Part shown: positions 32,962-40,141 of the stretch, piece by piece
How positions within the stretch are numbered: the first letter of the stretch is position 1
Layout: every line of letters begins with the position of its first letter
DNA from: Alphaproteobacteria bacterium
GTDB lineage: Bacteria; Pseudomonadota; Alphaproteobacteria; JAJUGE01
Direction of reading: 5' to 3'
Length of the DNA: 41,180 bases
Assembly: GCA_029268305.1 (NCBI GenBank)
Contig: JAJUGE010000023.1
Location: 1-41,180, forward strand
Made by a program: the position numbers and the translations under genes
Notes under the pieces: generated by a model
Database searches by the model: none
Told to the model about the DNA's origin: nothing
The model's input: the letters and a program-made list of their open reading frames with translations, nothing else

Positions 32962-33468
32962 TTACGCCTTGACGCCCATCTTCTTCGCGAGCTGGATCAC
33001 CTTGGCATACTTCGCCTCGGGAATCTGCGCGATGGTCTTGACGCCAACGTCGGCGAGGATCGAGCGGGCCTTGTCCGCGCCCTTCTCGTCCTTGACGCGC
33101 ATCAGCAGGTCACGGATGGAGTCAGCGGTCACCTCGTCGGCGCCTTCATCCTCGTCACCGTCCTCGGACTCATCGCCGAAGTCATCGGCCTCGTCGCCGA
33201 GATCATCGTCATCACCGAGGTCGTCGTCCTCGTCTTCGTCCTTCGCGGCCGTCTTGGAGGCCGCCTTCTTCGCAGCCTTCTTGTCGGCCTCGATCTCGGC
33301 CTTGGTGCGGCGCTTGCGCTTCGGCTTGGTCTCCTGCTCGACATCCTCGTCGTCCGTCTCGGCAGCGGCCTTCGCGGCAACATCGGTGACGGCGGCGCCC
33401 TTCGCGAACGCGGCGGTCAGCTTGTCCACCGCGACAGTCAGTTCTTCGATCTTCTGTTCCAGCGACAT
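32962..33468 (-). CDS. Acidic coiled-coil-type protein, first gene of the leftward replication operon
   Basis: 168 residues, GGGAG eight bases before the ATG. Residues 1-30 form an amphipathic helix (MSLEQKIEELTVAVDKLTAA), followed by a basic KPKRKRRTKAEIEADKKAAKK segment (about 48-68), a strongly acidic region (about 77-112) and a C-terminal helical module (about 115-168, SIRDLLMRVKDEKGADKARS) resembling a small DNA-binding or Rho-N/SAP-like fold. The mix of basic and acidic blocks suggests a nucleic-acid or replication-complex adaptor. It is the promoter-proximal gene of the leftward operon. I do not recognise the family. Confidence 0.75.
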   Translation of the reverse strand: MSLEQKIEELTVAVDKLTAAFAKGAAVTDVAAKAAAETDDEDVEQETKPKRKRRTKAEIEADKKAAKKAASKTAAKDEDEDDDLGDDDDLGDEADDFGDESEDGDEDEGADEVTADSIRDLLMRVKDEKGADKARSILADVGVKTIAQIPEAKYAKVIQLAKKMGVKA

Positions 33469-33541
33469 CAGGGGTTCTCCCGGTTTTTGCGTAGGATGGT
33501 TGGTGGGTCGTCGGTCCTCGCATTTTCCGGGAGAGTGGACT

Positions 33542-33573
33542 CAACCGGGGGTTGTATGCAGGGCCAACGGTTG
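33542..33573. promoter_or_regulatory. Two CAAC/GTTG palindromes, candidate operators
   Basis: CAACCGGGGGTTG (33542-33554) and CAACGGTTG (33565-33573) share the half-sites CAAC and GTTG. Their centres are 21 bp apart, two helical turns. The first overlaps the -35 of the rightward promoter and the second lies within its spacer and at the start point of the leftward promoter. The Cro-like product of the next gene is the likeliest ligand. Confidence 0.55.
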
Positions 33574-33581
33574 CGTACTAT
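33552..33581 (+). promoter_or_regulatory. Rightward promoter candidate
   Basis: TTGTAT (33552-33557), 18-bp spacer, TACTAT (33576-33581). It would start near 33588 and read into the Cro-like gene at 33644. The -10 element overlaps that of the leftward promoter in the opposite direction, so the two are mutually exclusive or compete. Confidence 0.5.
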
Positions 33582-33605
33582 CCACGCAGAGCCGGGGACT
33601 GTCAA
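33577..33605 (-). promoter_or_regulatory. Leftward promoter candidate for the replication operon
   Basis: On the minus strand a perfect TTGACA (33605-33600) and GATAGT (33582-33577) are spaced 17 bp apart. The start would fall near 33570, about 100 bp before the acidic-protein gene. It is the best sigma-70-like promoter seen in the window. Its -10 shares bases with the rightward promoter's -10, and one palindrome lies at its start point, so repression by a bound protein is expected. Confidence 0.65.
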
Positions 33606-33643
33606 CACCCCCGTTCCCCTTCCCTCCTACCGGGCAGCCGTAC

Positions 33644-33910
33644 ATGCACTACACCCTCAAGCCGCGTTCCGAATGGACGCGCAATGAAGTCGTCGGCTTC
33701 CATCTTGGCGTCCTCGCGCTGCACGTCGATCCGCTCAACGGACAGCTCAACGTCCTCGCCGACGCCCTCGAACTCAACGCCATGACCCTGACGCGATGGA
33801 AGGCGCAGGGCTATGTGCCGTTCCATCAGGTGAAGCGCCTTCAGAAGCGATACGGCAAGAAGCTGGTCCCCGAAGACGAGTTGTGCCCGGTCGAGTACCG
33901 CGGCAACTGA
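33644..33910 (+). CDS. Cro-like helix-turn-helix regulator
   Basis: 88 residues from ATG 33644. The C-terminal part has the HTH layout LADALELNAMTLTRWKAQGY followed by VPFHQVKRLQKRYGKKL, typical of Cro/CII-like phage regulators. No strong ribosome site precedes the ATG, so expression may be low. It is the first gene to the right of the overlapping promoter region, so autorepression and repression of the leftward operon are likely. There is no partner CI-type repressor in view, in line with a lytic phage. Confidence 0.8.
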   Translation: MHYTLKPRSEWTRNEVVGFHLGVLALHVDPLNGQLNVLADALELNAMTLTRWKAQGYVPFHQVKRLQKRYGKKLVPEDELCPVEYRGN

Positions 33911-33939
33911 CTGCCTTGTCTTCCGGGGGACCGATCGCA

Positions 33940-36450
33940 ATGAAAAACAAGCAACGCTTCGGCGATGTAGCGCAACACCTACACGACGCCGGTTACGACA
34001 TCACACCGCTCAGCGGGAAGCGCCCCGTCATCGACAAGTGGGCCTCGATCGACGCGGACGACGCGCTCGTATCGAAGTGGCTCAACAAGTACCCGCGCTC
34101 GAACGTCGGCATCCAGACGCGGCACACGCCCGCCGTCGACATCGACATCTACGACGCCGACGCGGCAGAGGAGATGGAGGCGTGGTGCCTCGAAAACCTC
34201 TCAGACGAAGCCCCGGTTCGCGTCGGTCAGGCGCCCAAGCGCCTGCTGCTGTTCCGCACCGACGAGCCCTTCCGCAAGGTCAAGCACCGTTGGGTCGACG
34301 AGGACGGCAAGGAGCACGCGATCGAGGTGCTCGGCGCAGGCCAGCAGTTCGTCGCGTTCGGCATCCACCCCGACACGAAGAAGCCGTTTGAGTGGACCTC
34401 GATCGAGTCGCCGCTCGACCTTGCCGTCGACGACCTGCCCGAGCTGACCCGCGAAGATGTGTCGCGGCTGATGGACGCGTTCGACGCCATGGCGAAGCGC
34501 CGCGGGTGGAAGCCGAAGGGCAGCAAGTCGATGGTCGTGTCGAACGCCGAGAGCGGCTTCGAGGACGATGACGACGCCCTGCTCGGCGTGGCCGGGAAGG
34601 CCGATGACCTCGACGATGCCGACATTCGCGATGCCCTGTCGAACATCGACATCGACGCCTGTGACTATGACCGCTGGCTCACGATCGGCATGGCGCTCCA
34701 CCACCAGTACGACGGCGGCGACACCGGCCTCGAATTGTGGGATGAGTGGAGCACCGACTCGGAGCACTACGACTACGACGAGATCAAGGCGAAGTGGGCC
34801 TCGTTCAACGTAGTGCGTTCCGGCGGCAAGCCGACCACCATCGCCACGGTCCTGAAGTTCGCGAAGGAGAACGCACGCGCCAAGGCGAAGGACGATTTCG
34901 AGCGCGAGATGACGCGCATCAAGGCGTGCTCGGATGTCGACGAACTGTTCGAGGATGTTGCCGTCGCGCTCGGCAAGGTCATCACCCTGCCCCACCAGTT
35001 GCAGACCGCGGCGACCGCGCTGCAGTCGCGCATGACGGAACTCAACGGCGTCAAGATGCCGATCGCCGACGTGCGCAAGGTGCTGACCGCCGCGTCGCGG
35101 GGCAAGGGCTCGAAGAAGGGCGATGTGCCCGAATGGGTCGAGGACTTCGTGTGGGTCGAGGGCGAGGATCGGTTCTACTCGCTGAGCGAGCGCAAGGCCA
35201 TCTCCGTCAAGTCGTACAACGCGCGGTATGACCGCCACATGCTCACGCCCGAGGACAAGGCGATGCGCGTGGCCGTCCCGAGCACGCGCGCTGCCGATGC
35301 TGCGTTGACGCTGTACGAGGCGTCACGCGTGGACGGCCTGATCTACCTTCCGGGGCTCGATCAGATCGTTCAGGCCGGGCATGGCGAAACCTATGTCAAC
35401 ACCTATGACGACCGTGACGTGCCGGTCGCCAAGAAACCGAAGACCGACGAGGAGCGCGCGGCGCTCGACGCGGTACGCCTGCACTTCCGCACGCTGTTCC
35501 CTGATGACCGCGAGCGCCGCATCCTGCTCTCCTTCCTCGCCCACCATGTGCAGAACCCGACTGAGCGCGTCAATTGGGCGGTGCTGGTACAGGGTGTCGA
35601 GGGCGCGGGCAAGACGTGGATGCAGAACCTCATGGCGGCCGTCCTCGGACCGAAGAACGTCAAGCCGGTGAAGCCAACCTCCCTGTTCGCCGACTTCAAC
35701 GGTTGGGCAGAGGGATCGCAGATGGCCTTCGTCGAGGAGATCAGGCTGCGCGGCCATGACCGTTTCGAGGTGCTCGACAAGATCAAGGATGTCATCACCA
35801 ACGACACGATCGAGGTCACCCGCAAGGGCAAAGACCCGGTGACCCGGCCCAATACGCAGTCCTACGTCCTGCTGACCAACTGGCAGGACGCGCTCGCGCT
35901 GTCCGACAACGACCGCCGCTACTTCATCCTGCGGACGGCCCTGCAGAACAAGCGCGACCTGAAGGCGTTCCTCGCGCAGCACCCGGACCACTTCGCCAAC
36001 ATCTTTGGCGCCGTCGCCGAGCATCCCGAGGTGCTGCGCTGGTGGTTGGAGCGCATGAAGCTGCACGAGGAGTTCAACGCCGGAGGCCATGCGCCCGACA
36101 CCGAGAGCAAGCGCCTCATGGCCGCCCTGACCGGCAGCGACGAGCAGGACGCGATTGGCCTGCTGATCGAGCAGGCGCCTTTCCCGGACTGCAGCGACTA
36201 CCTGCTCAACATCACCAAGCTCGGGTCGCGGCTGGCCGATATGGAAGGCGACTTCGTCGTCCCGCAGACCCGCGCCATGAAGGCCATGCTAGAGCAAATC
36301 GGCTTCACCTTCATCGGCAAGTTTAGGGTAGAAGGGCGCTACCAACGCTTCTACACCCGACGGCCTGATTTGTTCCGAGGAAAGGACGACACGGCCATTG
36401 GGGTAGCTGTCCGCATGATCCTCGACGGAGAGGAGCCCGAGCTGATCTGA
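33940..36450 (+). CDS. Primase-helicase: PrimPol, PriCT-2 and SF3 helicase
   Basis: 836 residues from ATG 33940, behind a GGGGGA sequence. The frame is open upstream into the Cro-like gene, but the PrimPol domain starts here. The N-terminal bifunctional primase-polymerase has the D-x-D at 67 and 69 (VDIDIYD) and the FGIHP His143. A PriCT-2-like linker follows at about 225-300 (YDRWLTIGMALHH, GLELWDEWS). The SF3 helicase has Walker A GVEGAGKT (552-559) and a Walker B-like MAFVEEIR near 596. It should prime and unwind at the origin. The AT-rich repeat region just downstream is the best origin candidate. Confidence 0.92.
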   Translation: MKNKQRFGDVAQHLHDAGYDITPLSGKRPVIDKWASIDADDALVSKWLNKYPRSNVGIQTRHTPAVDIDIYDADAAEEMEAWCLENLSDEAPVRVGQAPKRLLLFRTDEPFRKVKHRWVDEDGKEHAIEVLGAGQQFVAFGIHPDTKKPFEWTSIESPLDLAVDDLPELTREDVSRLMDAFDAMAKRRGWKPKGSKSMVVSNAESGFEDDDDALLGVAGKADDLDDADIRDALSNIDIDACDYDRWLTIGMALHHQYDGGDTGLELWDEWSTDSEHYDYDEIKAKWASFNVVRSGGKPTTIATVLKFAKENARAKAKDDFEREMTRIKACSDVDELFEDVAVALGKVITLPHQLQTAATALQSRMTELNGVKMPIADVRKVLTAASRGKGSKKGDVPEWVEDFVWVEGEDRFYSLSERKAISVKSYNARYDRHMLTPEDKAMRVAVPSTRAADAALTLYEASRVDGLIYLPGLDQIVQAGHGETYVNTYDDRDVPVAKKPKTDEERAALDAVRLHFRTLFPDDRERRILLSFLAHHVQNPTERVNWAVLVQGVEGAGKTWMQNLMAAVLGPKNVKPVKPTSLFADFNGWAEGSQMAFVEEIRLRGHDRFEVLDKIKDVITNDTIEVTRKGKDPVTRPNTQSYVLLTNWQDALALSDNDRRYFILRTALQNKRDLKAFLAQHPDHFANIFGAVAEHPEVLRWWLERMKLHEEFNAGGHAPDTESKRLMAALTGSDEQDAIGLLIEQAPFPDCSDYLLNITKLGSRLADMEGDFVVPQTRAMKAMLEQIGFTFIGKFRVEGRYQRFYTRRPDLFRGKDDTAIGVAVRMILDGEEPELI

Positions 36451-36479
36451 TCCGCCGCCTCCTAAGCCGCAGTACCTTC

Positions 36480-36507
36480 GAGCCGGGCTTGTCCCGGCTC
36501 TCTTTTT
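36480..36507 (+). terminator. Intrinsic terminator after the primase-helicase gene
   Basis: GAGCCGGG (36480-36487) pairs with CCCGGCTC (36493-36500) around a five-base loop, followed by TCTTTTTGCC. It lies 30 bp past the primase-helicase stop and ends that transcript on the plus strand. Confidence 0.88.
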
Positions 36508-36539
36508 GCCCGCGTTCCGGCCAGAGGTAGGCAGCATAC

Positions 36540-36769
36540 GGACCTTTTCGGTCTTTCGTACCCTACTTGGACCCTATTTCGGACCCTACCTAAGTTACTG
36601 GTATTACTACTATTCTTTCCTAAAAGGTCCGAAGGTCCGAATAGATAGCAGAGATGCTCACGTAAGACGTTCTACAGGGGTTGAACGTGAACGTATATCG
36701 GCTGAGGGGACTTTTTGCCTGAAAACCGCAGGTATAGGAAAAACATGGACCCCGGACCCTTTCGGACCC
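36540..36769. repeat. GGACC-repeat, lower-GC region, candidate replication origin
   Basis: Direct GGACC copies start at 36540, 36569, 36581, 36747, 36754 and 36764; inverted copies (GGTCC) lie at 36626 and 36634. The 8-mer AGGTCCGA occurs twice in tandem (36625-36640), and ACCCTA recurs at 36560, 36571 and 36583. The stretch between (36590-36700) is far richer in A/T than the rest of the window, containing TTACTGGTATTACTACTATT. Repeats flanking an easily melted zone next to a primase-helicase gene are the classic origin pattern. No gene is seen between the terminator and 36835. Confidence 0.65.
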
Positions 36770-36834
36770 GGCCTTGCGGAGCCTCTACTCGGGGTTGTAC
36801 GATCAACGTTCACTTCTCACAAGAGGACATCCTA

Positions 36835-37245
36835 GTGACCGAGATCGACGCTCGGACCGCCGAGTTGGAGGTGCGCAAGGCCGTGCTCTCCGCCATCGAC
36901 AAGTACCCCTCCCTCGACCTGTCGTTACGCCTGCGTCGCGAGCTGCGCCGTACCGCCGACAAGCACACCCATGACCGCAAGAGGCGCGACTCGTTCGTGC
37001 GCTCGACGATCGAGTGGTGCGACGACCACCTCGTGCCCGCGCTCGACAACCCCGCAACGTTCTTGCGCGCCGAGGACGTGTTCGCGGCCTTCTTGGCCGA
37101 CTACCCGCAGTACAAGGGCCAGTTCGGCAAGCGGCTGTTCTACGACGTGCTGCGCGACGAGGGCTTCGACATCGACAAGATGAGCGTGTGCGGCCGCCGC
37201 GGCGCAGGCGCCCTCATGGTGATCGGCGTGGAGCTGCGGGCATGA
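36835..37245 (+). CDS. Small possible DNA-binding protein downstream of the origin candidate
   Basis: 136 residues from GTG 36835, with GAGG eight bases upstream. Earlier TTG (36715) and ATG (36745) starts would code through the GGACC repeats and are less likely. Helix-rich N-terminus with a basic cluster (RLRRELRRTADKHTHDRKRR). The C-terminal part, FLRAEDVFAAFLADYPQYKG and KRLFYDVLRDEGFD, reads like a small winged-helix module. Adjacent to the origin candidate, it may act in initiation or in regulation. I do not recognise the family. Confidence 0.65.
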   Translation: MTEIDARTAELEVRKAVLSAIDKYPSLDLSLRLRRELRRTADKHTHDRKRRDSFVRSTIEWCDDHLVPALDNPATFLRAEDVFAAFLADYPQYKGQFGKRLFYDVLRDEGFDIDKMSVCGRRGAGALMVIGVELRA

Positions 37246-37520
37246 CCGGCCCGCGCTTCGCCTTCCCGGTACACCTCGGCGTCGAAGCGGCCAAGCGCCG
37301 CGGACAGCGCGCGTCCCTCGCCACCAACGGCGCCTCTACGGCCTACCGCATCGAGGGAGTGGCGTTGAGCATGGGCCGTCTCGCCGAGATCGCCGGGTTG
37401 TCGGTCAACGGCATGACCAAGCGATACCGCAAGGCCGTCGACTCCGAGGATCGAGTCACCTTCGCGTCGCTCGGCATCACCGAGGAGATGCTTGAGCGCA
37501 ACAATGTGCGGCGCCCGTAG
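37242..37520 (+). CDS. Helix-turn-helix protein
   Basis: 92 residues from ATG 37242, overlapping the upstream stop (ATGA). Residues 43-63 (LSMGRLAEIAGLSVNGMTKR) form a clear helix-turn-helix, preceded by a beta-rich N-terminus. It is the last gene before a 600-bp non-coding gap and could regulate the right arm. Its role is inferred from the motif and position; specific ligand unknown. Confidence 0.72.
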   Translation: MTGPRFAFPVHLGVEAAKRRGQRASLATNGASTAYRIEGVALSMGRLAEIAGLSVNGMTKRYRKAVDSEDRVTFASLGITEEMLERNNVRRP

Positions 37521-37550
37521 CCGTATCACGCAACGATCTTGCACGCGCGG

Positions 37551-37575
37551 CGCCGATTACGTCCGTAATTCGGCG
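37551..37575. repeat. Near-perfect palindrome after the HTH gene
   Basis: The core ATTACGTCCGTAAT (37556-37569) is a 14-bp palindrome with a TC centre. It extends into CGCCGATTACG on one side and CGTAATTCGGCG on the other with a single indel. It lies 30 bp past the HTH gene stop and could be a hairpin terminator or an operator; there is no T-run. Confidence 0.6.
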
Positions 37576-37746
37576 TCTCGCCTGCTATTCAGGAAAATTG
37601 TCTGTTAACGCGGCTCAGCGCCCCCGCACGGCAGCACCGCGGAGCGGGGTACCTTTTCTCGCTTGCCGCCCCGTCCTTTCTCCCCCGGTCCCGCGCGCCC
37701 CGCCGCCCCACGGCTGCGCCCCCATGCGCAGGCCATGCCGCCATCC

Positions 37747-38110
37747 CGTTAGATGCTCCAGGGCAACGCGCGCCCCGCCTCCCCACGCGTTAGACGCGCC
37801 TGGACAACATGCGGACAATCCGCCATGCGCGCCCCACGCTGAGCCGGCCAGCTCGCGCCGCCGTGCTGCGCCCCTGCGCGCTGTCCGCCGTCGACCCGCT
37901 ACCGCCGCCCCGCCGTCACCCCGCAAGGCGCGCGCACGCCCACCACGGGCGCCCCACGCTGAGCCCGGCGCGCACGCCCACCAGTGGCCGGGCAAGGCGC
38001 GACGGCCGGATGCCGTAAGGCGCCGGACGTTTAAGTTACGTTCATGTTCATGCTTGTATGGCGCGCCGCCTTCCCTGATACTGGACTCCCGTTAGATGAC
38101 CTAACCCAAC
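37747..38110. repeat. Three copies of CGTTAGAYG-N8-CAAC
   Basis: Copies begin at 37747, 37788 and 38090. Each has CGTTAGATG or CGTTAGACG, exactly eight variable bases, then CAAC. GCG or GCGG follows within a few bases. The first two are 41 bp apart; the third lies 16 bp before the start of the next gene (ATG 38126), where it includes GTTAG-N5-CTAAC symmetry. The fixed spacing suggests a protein-binding site for controlling the small-gene array. Confidence 0.55.
37829..37965. repeat. 17-bp direct repeat
   Basis: GCGCCCCACGCTGAGCC occurs at 37829-37845 and 37949-37965, exactly 120 bp apart. Its 3' half, ACGCTGAGCC, also occurs three times in the tandem repeats of the next gene (38640, 38661, 38682). 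This may reflect DNA duplication or local composition bias. Confidence 0.55.
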
Positions 38111-38125
38111 AGCGGAGCCCACCCC

Positions 38126-38947
38126 ATGAACGCATTTGATACTCCCCGCACGAAGACCCTGCGCGACCTGATCGAGCGCGAAGGCCCGAACGGGACCGGC
38201 CGCATCGTCGGCCTGTCCATTGAAGGGGATGGCGTCTTCATCTACACGAATAGCTGGGAGTGGTGCGACGATTCGGGAAGCGGCACGTTCCGGGGTGACA
38301 GTGAGACGGCCGCGGTCCGCCGCTTCCGTTCGGAAGTCCAGCGCGCGGACGCTTCCCCGGTCGCGCAGGCCGAGCCCGTCGACGCTTCCCCGGTCGCGCA
38401 GGCCGAGCCCGTCGACGCTTCCCCGGCCAGCATGGCGGCCACCTTTGTGACGTACTCGGTCCACGCGCCCGACGGGATGCCGTGGCGTTCACGTGGCGCG
38501 AGCTGGCGCGAGCTGGCGCAAAACTCCGCATGGCGGGGCACCGAGACGCAGCCCGGCGGCCCGGTGCGCTTCCCGGATGGCTCCATGGTCACCTTCATGG
38601 CGCCGGACGGCCTGCCCGTGGAATACGTGGGCGGAGTCGACGCTGAGCCCGCCCCGGTCGACGCTGAGCCCGCCCCGGTCGACGCTGAGCCCGCCCCGGT
38701 CGACCCGGTCGACCCGCTAGCCGCGATTAGCTTTGCGGAAGATCGGCTGATCGCTGCAGGGTATGAGGCGACCGCCCGCCCGTTGACCGGCGCCCGGCTT
38801 GCCGTGCTGGACCTGCTAGCGGAGGCGCGCGACGTTTGCGAAAGCCTGAAAGCGCGCATTACGGAACATAACGCGATGAGTCCGCAGGCCGTGAAGGTGC
38901 GCCGTCTCGCTGCCGCCATCGCGCGTTTTGAGGAAGGGTACGAATAG
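38126..38947 (+). CDS. Uncharacterised protein with tandem repeats
   Basis: 273 residues, CGGAG eight bases before ATG 38126. The N-terminus (GDGVFIYTNSWEWCDDSGSG) resembles a domain seen in hypothetical proteins of phage and plasmid small-gene arrays. Residues 75-100 and 171-197 are low-complexity: the 11-residue unit DASPVAQAEPV occurs twice plus a partial copy, and the 7-residue unit VDAEPAP three times. The C-terminus (LDLLAEARDVCESLKARITE) is helical. The repeats are Pro/Ala/acidic and probably form flexible linkers between three modules. First gene of the right-arm array; function unknown. Confidence 0.8.
   Translation: MNAFDTPRTKTLRDLIEREGPNGTGRIVGLSIEGDGVFIYTNSWEWCDDSGSGTFRGDSETAAVRRFRSEVQRADASPVAQAEPVDASPVAQAEPVDASPASMAATFVTYSVHAPDGMPWRSRGASWRELAQNSAWRGTETQPGGPVRFPDGSMVTFMAPDGLPVEYVGGVDAEPAPVDAEPAPVDAEPAPVDPVDPLAAISFAEDRLIAAGYEATARPLTGARLAVLDLLAEARDVCESLKARITEHNAMSPQAVKVRRLAAAIARFEEGYE
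38348..38426 (+). repeat. 33-bp tandem repeat (2.4 copies)
   Basis: A 33-bp unit beginning GACGCTTCCCCGGTC recurs at 38348 and 38381, with 13 bases of a third copy at 38414. The two full copies look identical. It is in frame, encoding DASPVAQAEPV. Confidence 0.9.
38636..38716 (+). repeat. 21-bp tandem repeat (3 copies) plus two 9-bp units
   Basis: GTCGACGCTGAGCCCGCCCC is the core of three in-frame 21-bp units at 38636, 38657 and 38678, followed by GTCGACCCG twice (38699, 38708). The units look identical, a sign of recent expansion by slippage or unequal exchange. Confidence 0.9.
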
Positions 38948-38984
38948 CCCGCCCCGCCATCTTCCGCCACTACCGGAGCCCGCC

Positions 38985-39131
38985 ATGCTGACCCGCCGAC
39001 TCTCCCGCCCCGTTGCCGCGCTGATCCTCGCCGGCCAGCTAGGCGCAACGATTACCGCGCAGTCCGCCGCCGTCGGGCTCGCCGTCGCCGTCCTCGCGGT
39101 CCTGATTACCGCGCCCATCCTCCCGGAGTAA
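38985..39131 (+). CDS. Small membrane protein
   Basis: 48 residues, with CGGAG seven bases before ATG 38985. A basic start (MLTRRLSRP) is followed by a hydrophobic, Ala-rich stretch from residue 10 to 44, enough for one or two membrane spans. It lies 37 bp after the repeat protein gene. Membrane location is clear; no function can be assigned. Confidence 0.65.
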   Translation: MLTRRLSRPVAALILAGQLGATITAQSAAVGLAVAVLAVLITAPILPE

Positions 39132-39136
39132 TGACC

Positions 39137-39379
39137 ATGACCCGCCCCATCCGATCCGAATATGCCGCTTTCGTCACCTTGCGCGACTCGCGCGACCCGG
39201 AAGCCATCGCCCGCCAGCGCGCCGCCATCGCACGGGGCGACGCCATGCGAGCCCGCAAGGCCGCCGCGGAGCGTACCGCCCGGCGCGTCTACTGCGCCGT
39301 TGTCGTTGTCATCGGGCTCGCGCTGTTCTATGGCGCGTCCGGCGACGTGCTGACCCTCGCCGGCTTCATGCCGCGCTGA
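39137..39379 (+). CDS. Small single-pass membrane protein
   Basis: 80 residues from ATG 39137, preferred over ATG 39131 because GGAG is eight bases before it and only two before the other. Basic helical region (about 20-50, RQRAAIARGDAMRARKAAAE) and one membrane span at about 52-68 (VYCAVVVVIGLALFYGA). It follows the previous small membrane gene almost directly. Probably N-terminus in the cytoplasm by the positive-inside rule. Function unknown. Confidence 0.65.
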   Translation: MTRPIRSEYAAFVTLRDSRDPEAIARQRAAIARGDAMRARKAAAERTARRVYCAVVVVIGLALFYGASGDVLTLAGFMPR

Positions 39380-39401
39380 TCGACTACCGGAGAAAAACGC
39401 C

Positions 39402-40139
39402 ATGCGTAAACTGTCACTTGCCGCCGCTTTCGCCCAATGGAATGAAAGCGTGCGCCCGTCTATCCCGGAAAACGACCGCCCGGCCCTTGCGGAATCGTGG
39501 CACATCTACACGGACGGGCTGGCGAAAAACGGCCAGCTAGGCGCCCTGCAGTACCATTACGCGCCATCCTTCGATGATCCCATGCCGGGCTCCGGGTCGA
39601 AGCATGACCCGCTGGCGGATGATCGCGCCTTCATCCTGCAGGAATTGGGAATCACGCTTGCCGCCGTTTTCGTGCCTTTCTCGCAAAGCCGGAACAGGGA
39701 AGAAAAGAATCTTTCCCTAAACTGGCGGGTAACCCTGAAATACGGGACGCGCGACGTTCTAACCGAAGATTACTCGCAAGGGATCGGCTACGCCCCGGCC
39801 TACTCGCTGAGCGTCAAAGACGCGGGCGGGCGGGACTCCATCATGCGGCATGGGATGCTCAAGCGTGAGGCGGAGACGGGCACGCATTACCGGCACCACG
39901 GGCGCGGCGCGCCGCTCCCGCCGCCCGCCGTTGCGGACGTGCTTTATTCGCTGCTAATGGACGCCAGCGCAATCGACGCGGGCGGGTTCGAGCATTGGTG
40001 CGATGAACTCGGATATAGCTCCGATAGCATCCGGGCGCGTGCCATGTATGACGCGTGCATTGAAACGGCCGTAAAGCTCCGCGGCGCGTTCGGCGAGTCG
40101 AAGCTCGCCGAGCTGCGCGAGCTGTTCGAGGACTTTTAA
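39402..40139 (+). CDS. Conserved-type hypothetical protein of the right-arm array
   Basis: 245 residues, GGAGA before ATG 39402. The C-terminal block PPPAVADVLYSLLMDASAID and HWCDELGYSSDSIRARAMYD is a pattern I have seen repeatedly in unnamed proteins of proteobacterial phages and plasmids. The centre (YSQGIGYAPAYSLSVKD) is beta-rich. No catalytic motif, no membrane segment. Such proteins often lie in early gene arrays; a host-directed or anti-defence role is speculation. Confidence 0.75.
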   Translation: MRKLSLAAAFAQWNESVRPSIPENDRPALAESWHIYTDGLAKNGQLGALQYHYAPSFDDPMPGSGSKHDPLADDRAFILQELGITLAAVFVPFSQSRNREEKNLSLNWRVTLKYGTRDVLTEDYSQGIGYAPAYSLSVKDAGGRDSIMRHGMLKREAETGTHYRHHGRGAPLPPPAVADVLYSLLMDASAIDAGGFEHWCDELGYSSDSIRARAMYDACIETAVKLRGAFGESKLAELRELFEDF

Positions 40140-40141
40140 CC

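Larger units (their letters stand above)
37521..38125. other. 605-bp GC-rich stretch without a convincing gene
   Basis: Both strands carry open frames here (for example plus 37598-38095 and minus 37615-37995), but they are Pro/Ala/Arg-rich, lack ribosome sites and are what high GC alone produces. The stretch instead holds a 25-bp near-palindrome, three copies of a CGTTAGAYG-N8-CAAC motif, and a 17-bp direct repeat, listed separately. Its 3' end precedes the small-gene array. Confidence 0.6.

Noticed and set aside
33796-33939. Upstream extension of the primase-helicase into the Cro-like gene
   Set aside because: It would overlap a good HTH gene out of frame; the PrimPol domain begins at ATG 33940.
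37598-38095. Plus-strand 165-residue frame (and a minus-strand 126-residue frame at 37615-37995) in the intergenic stretch
   Set aside because: Pro/Ala/Arg-rich low complexity, no ribosome site, and repeat-driven; treated as non-coding.
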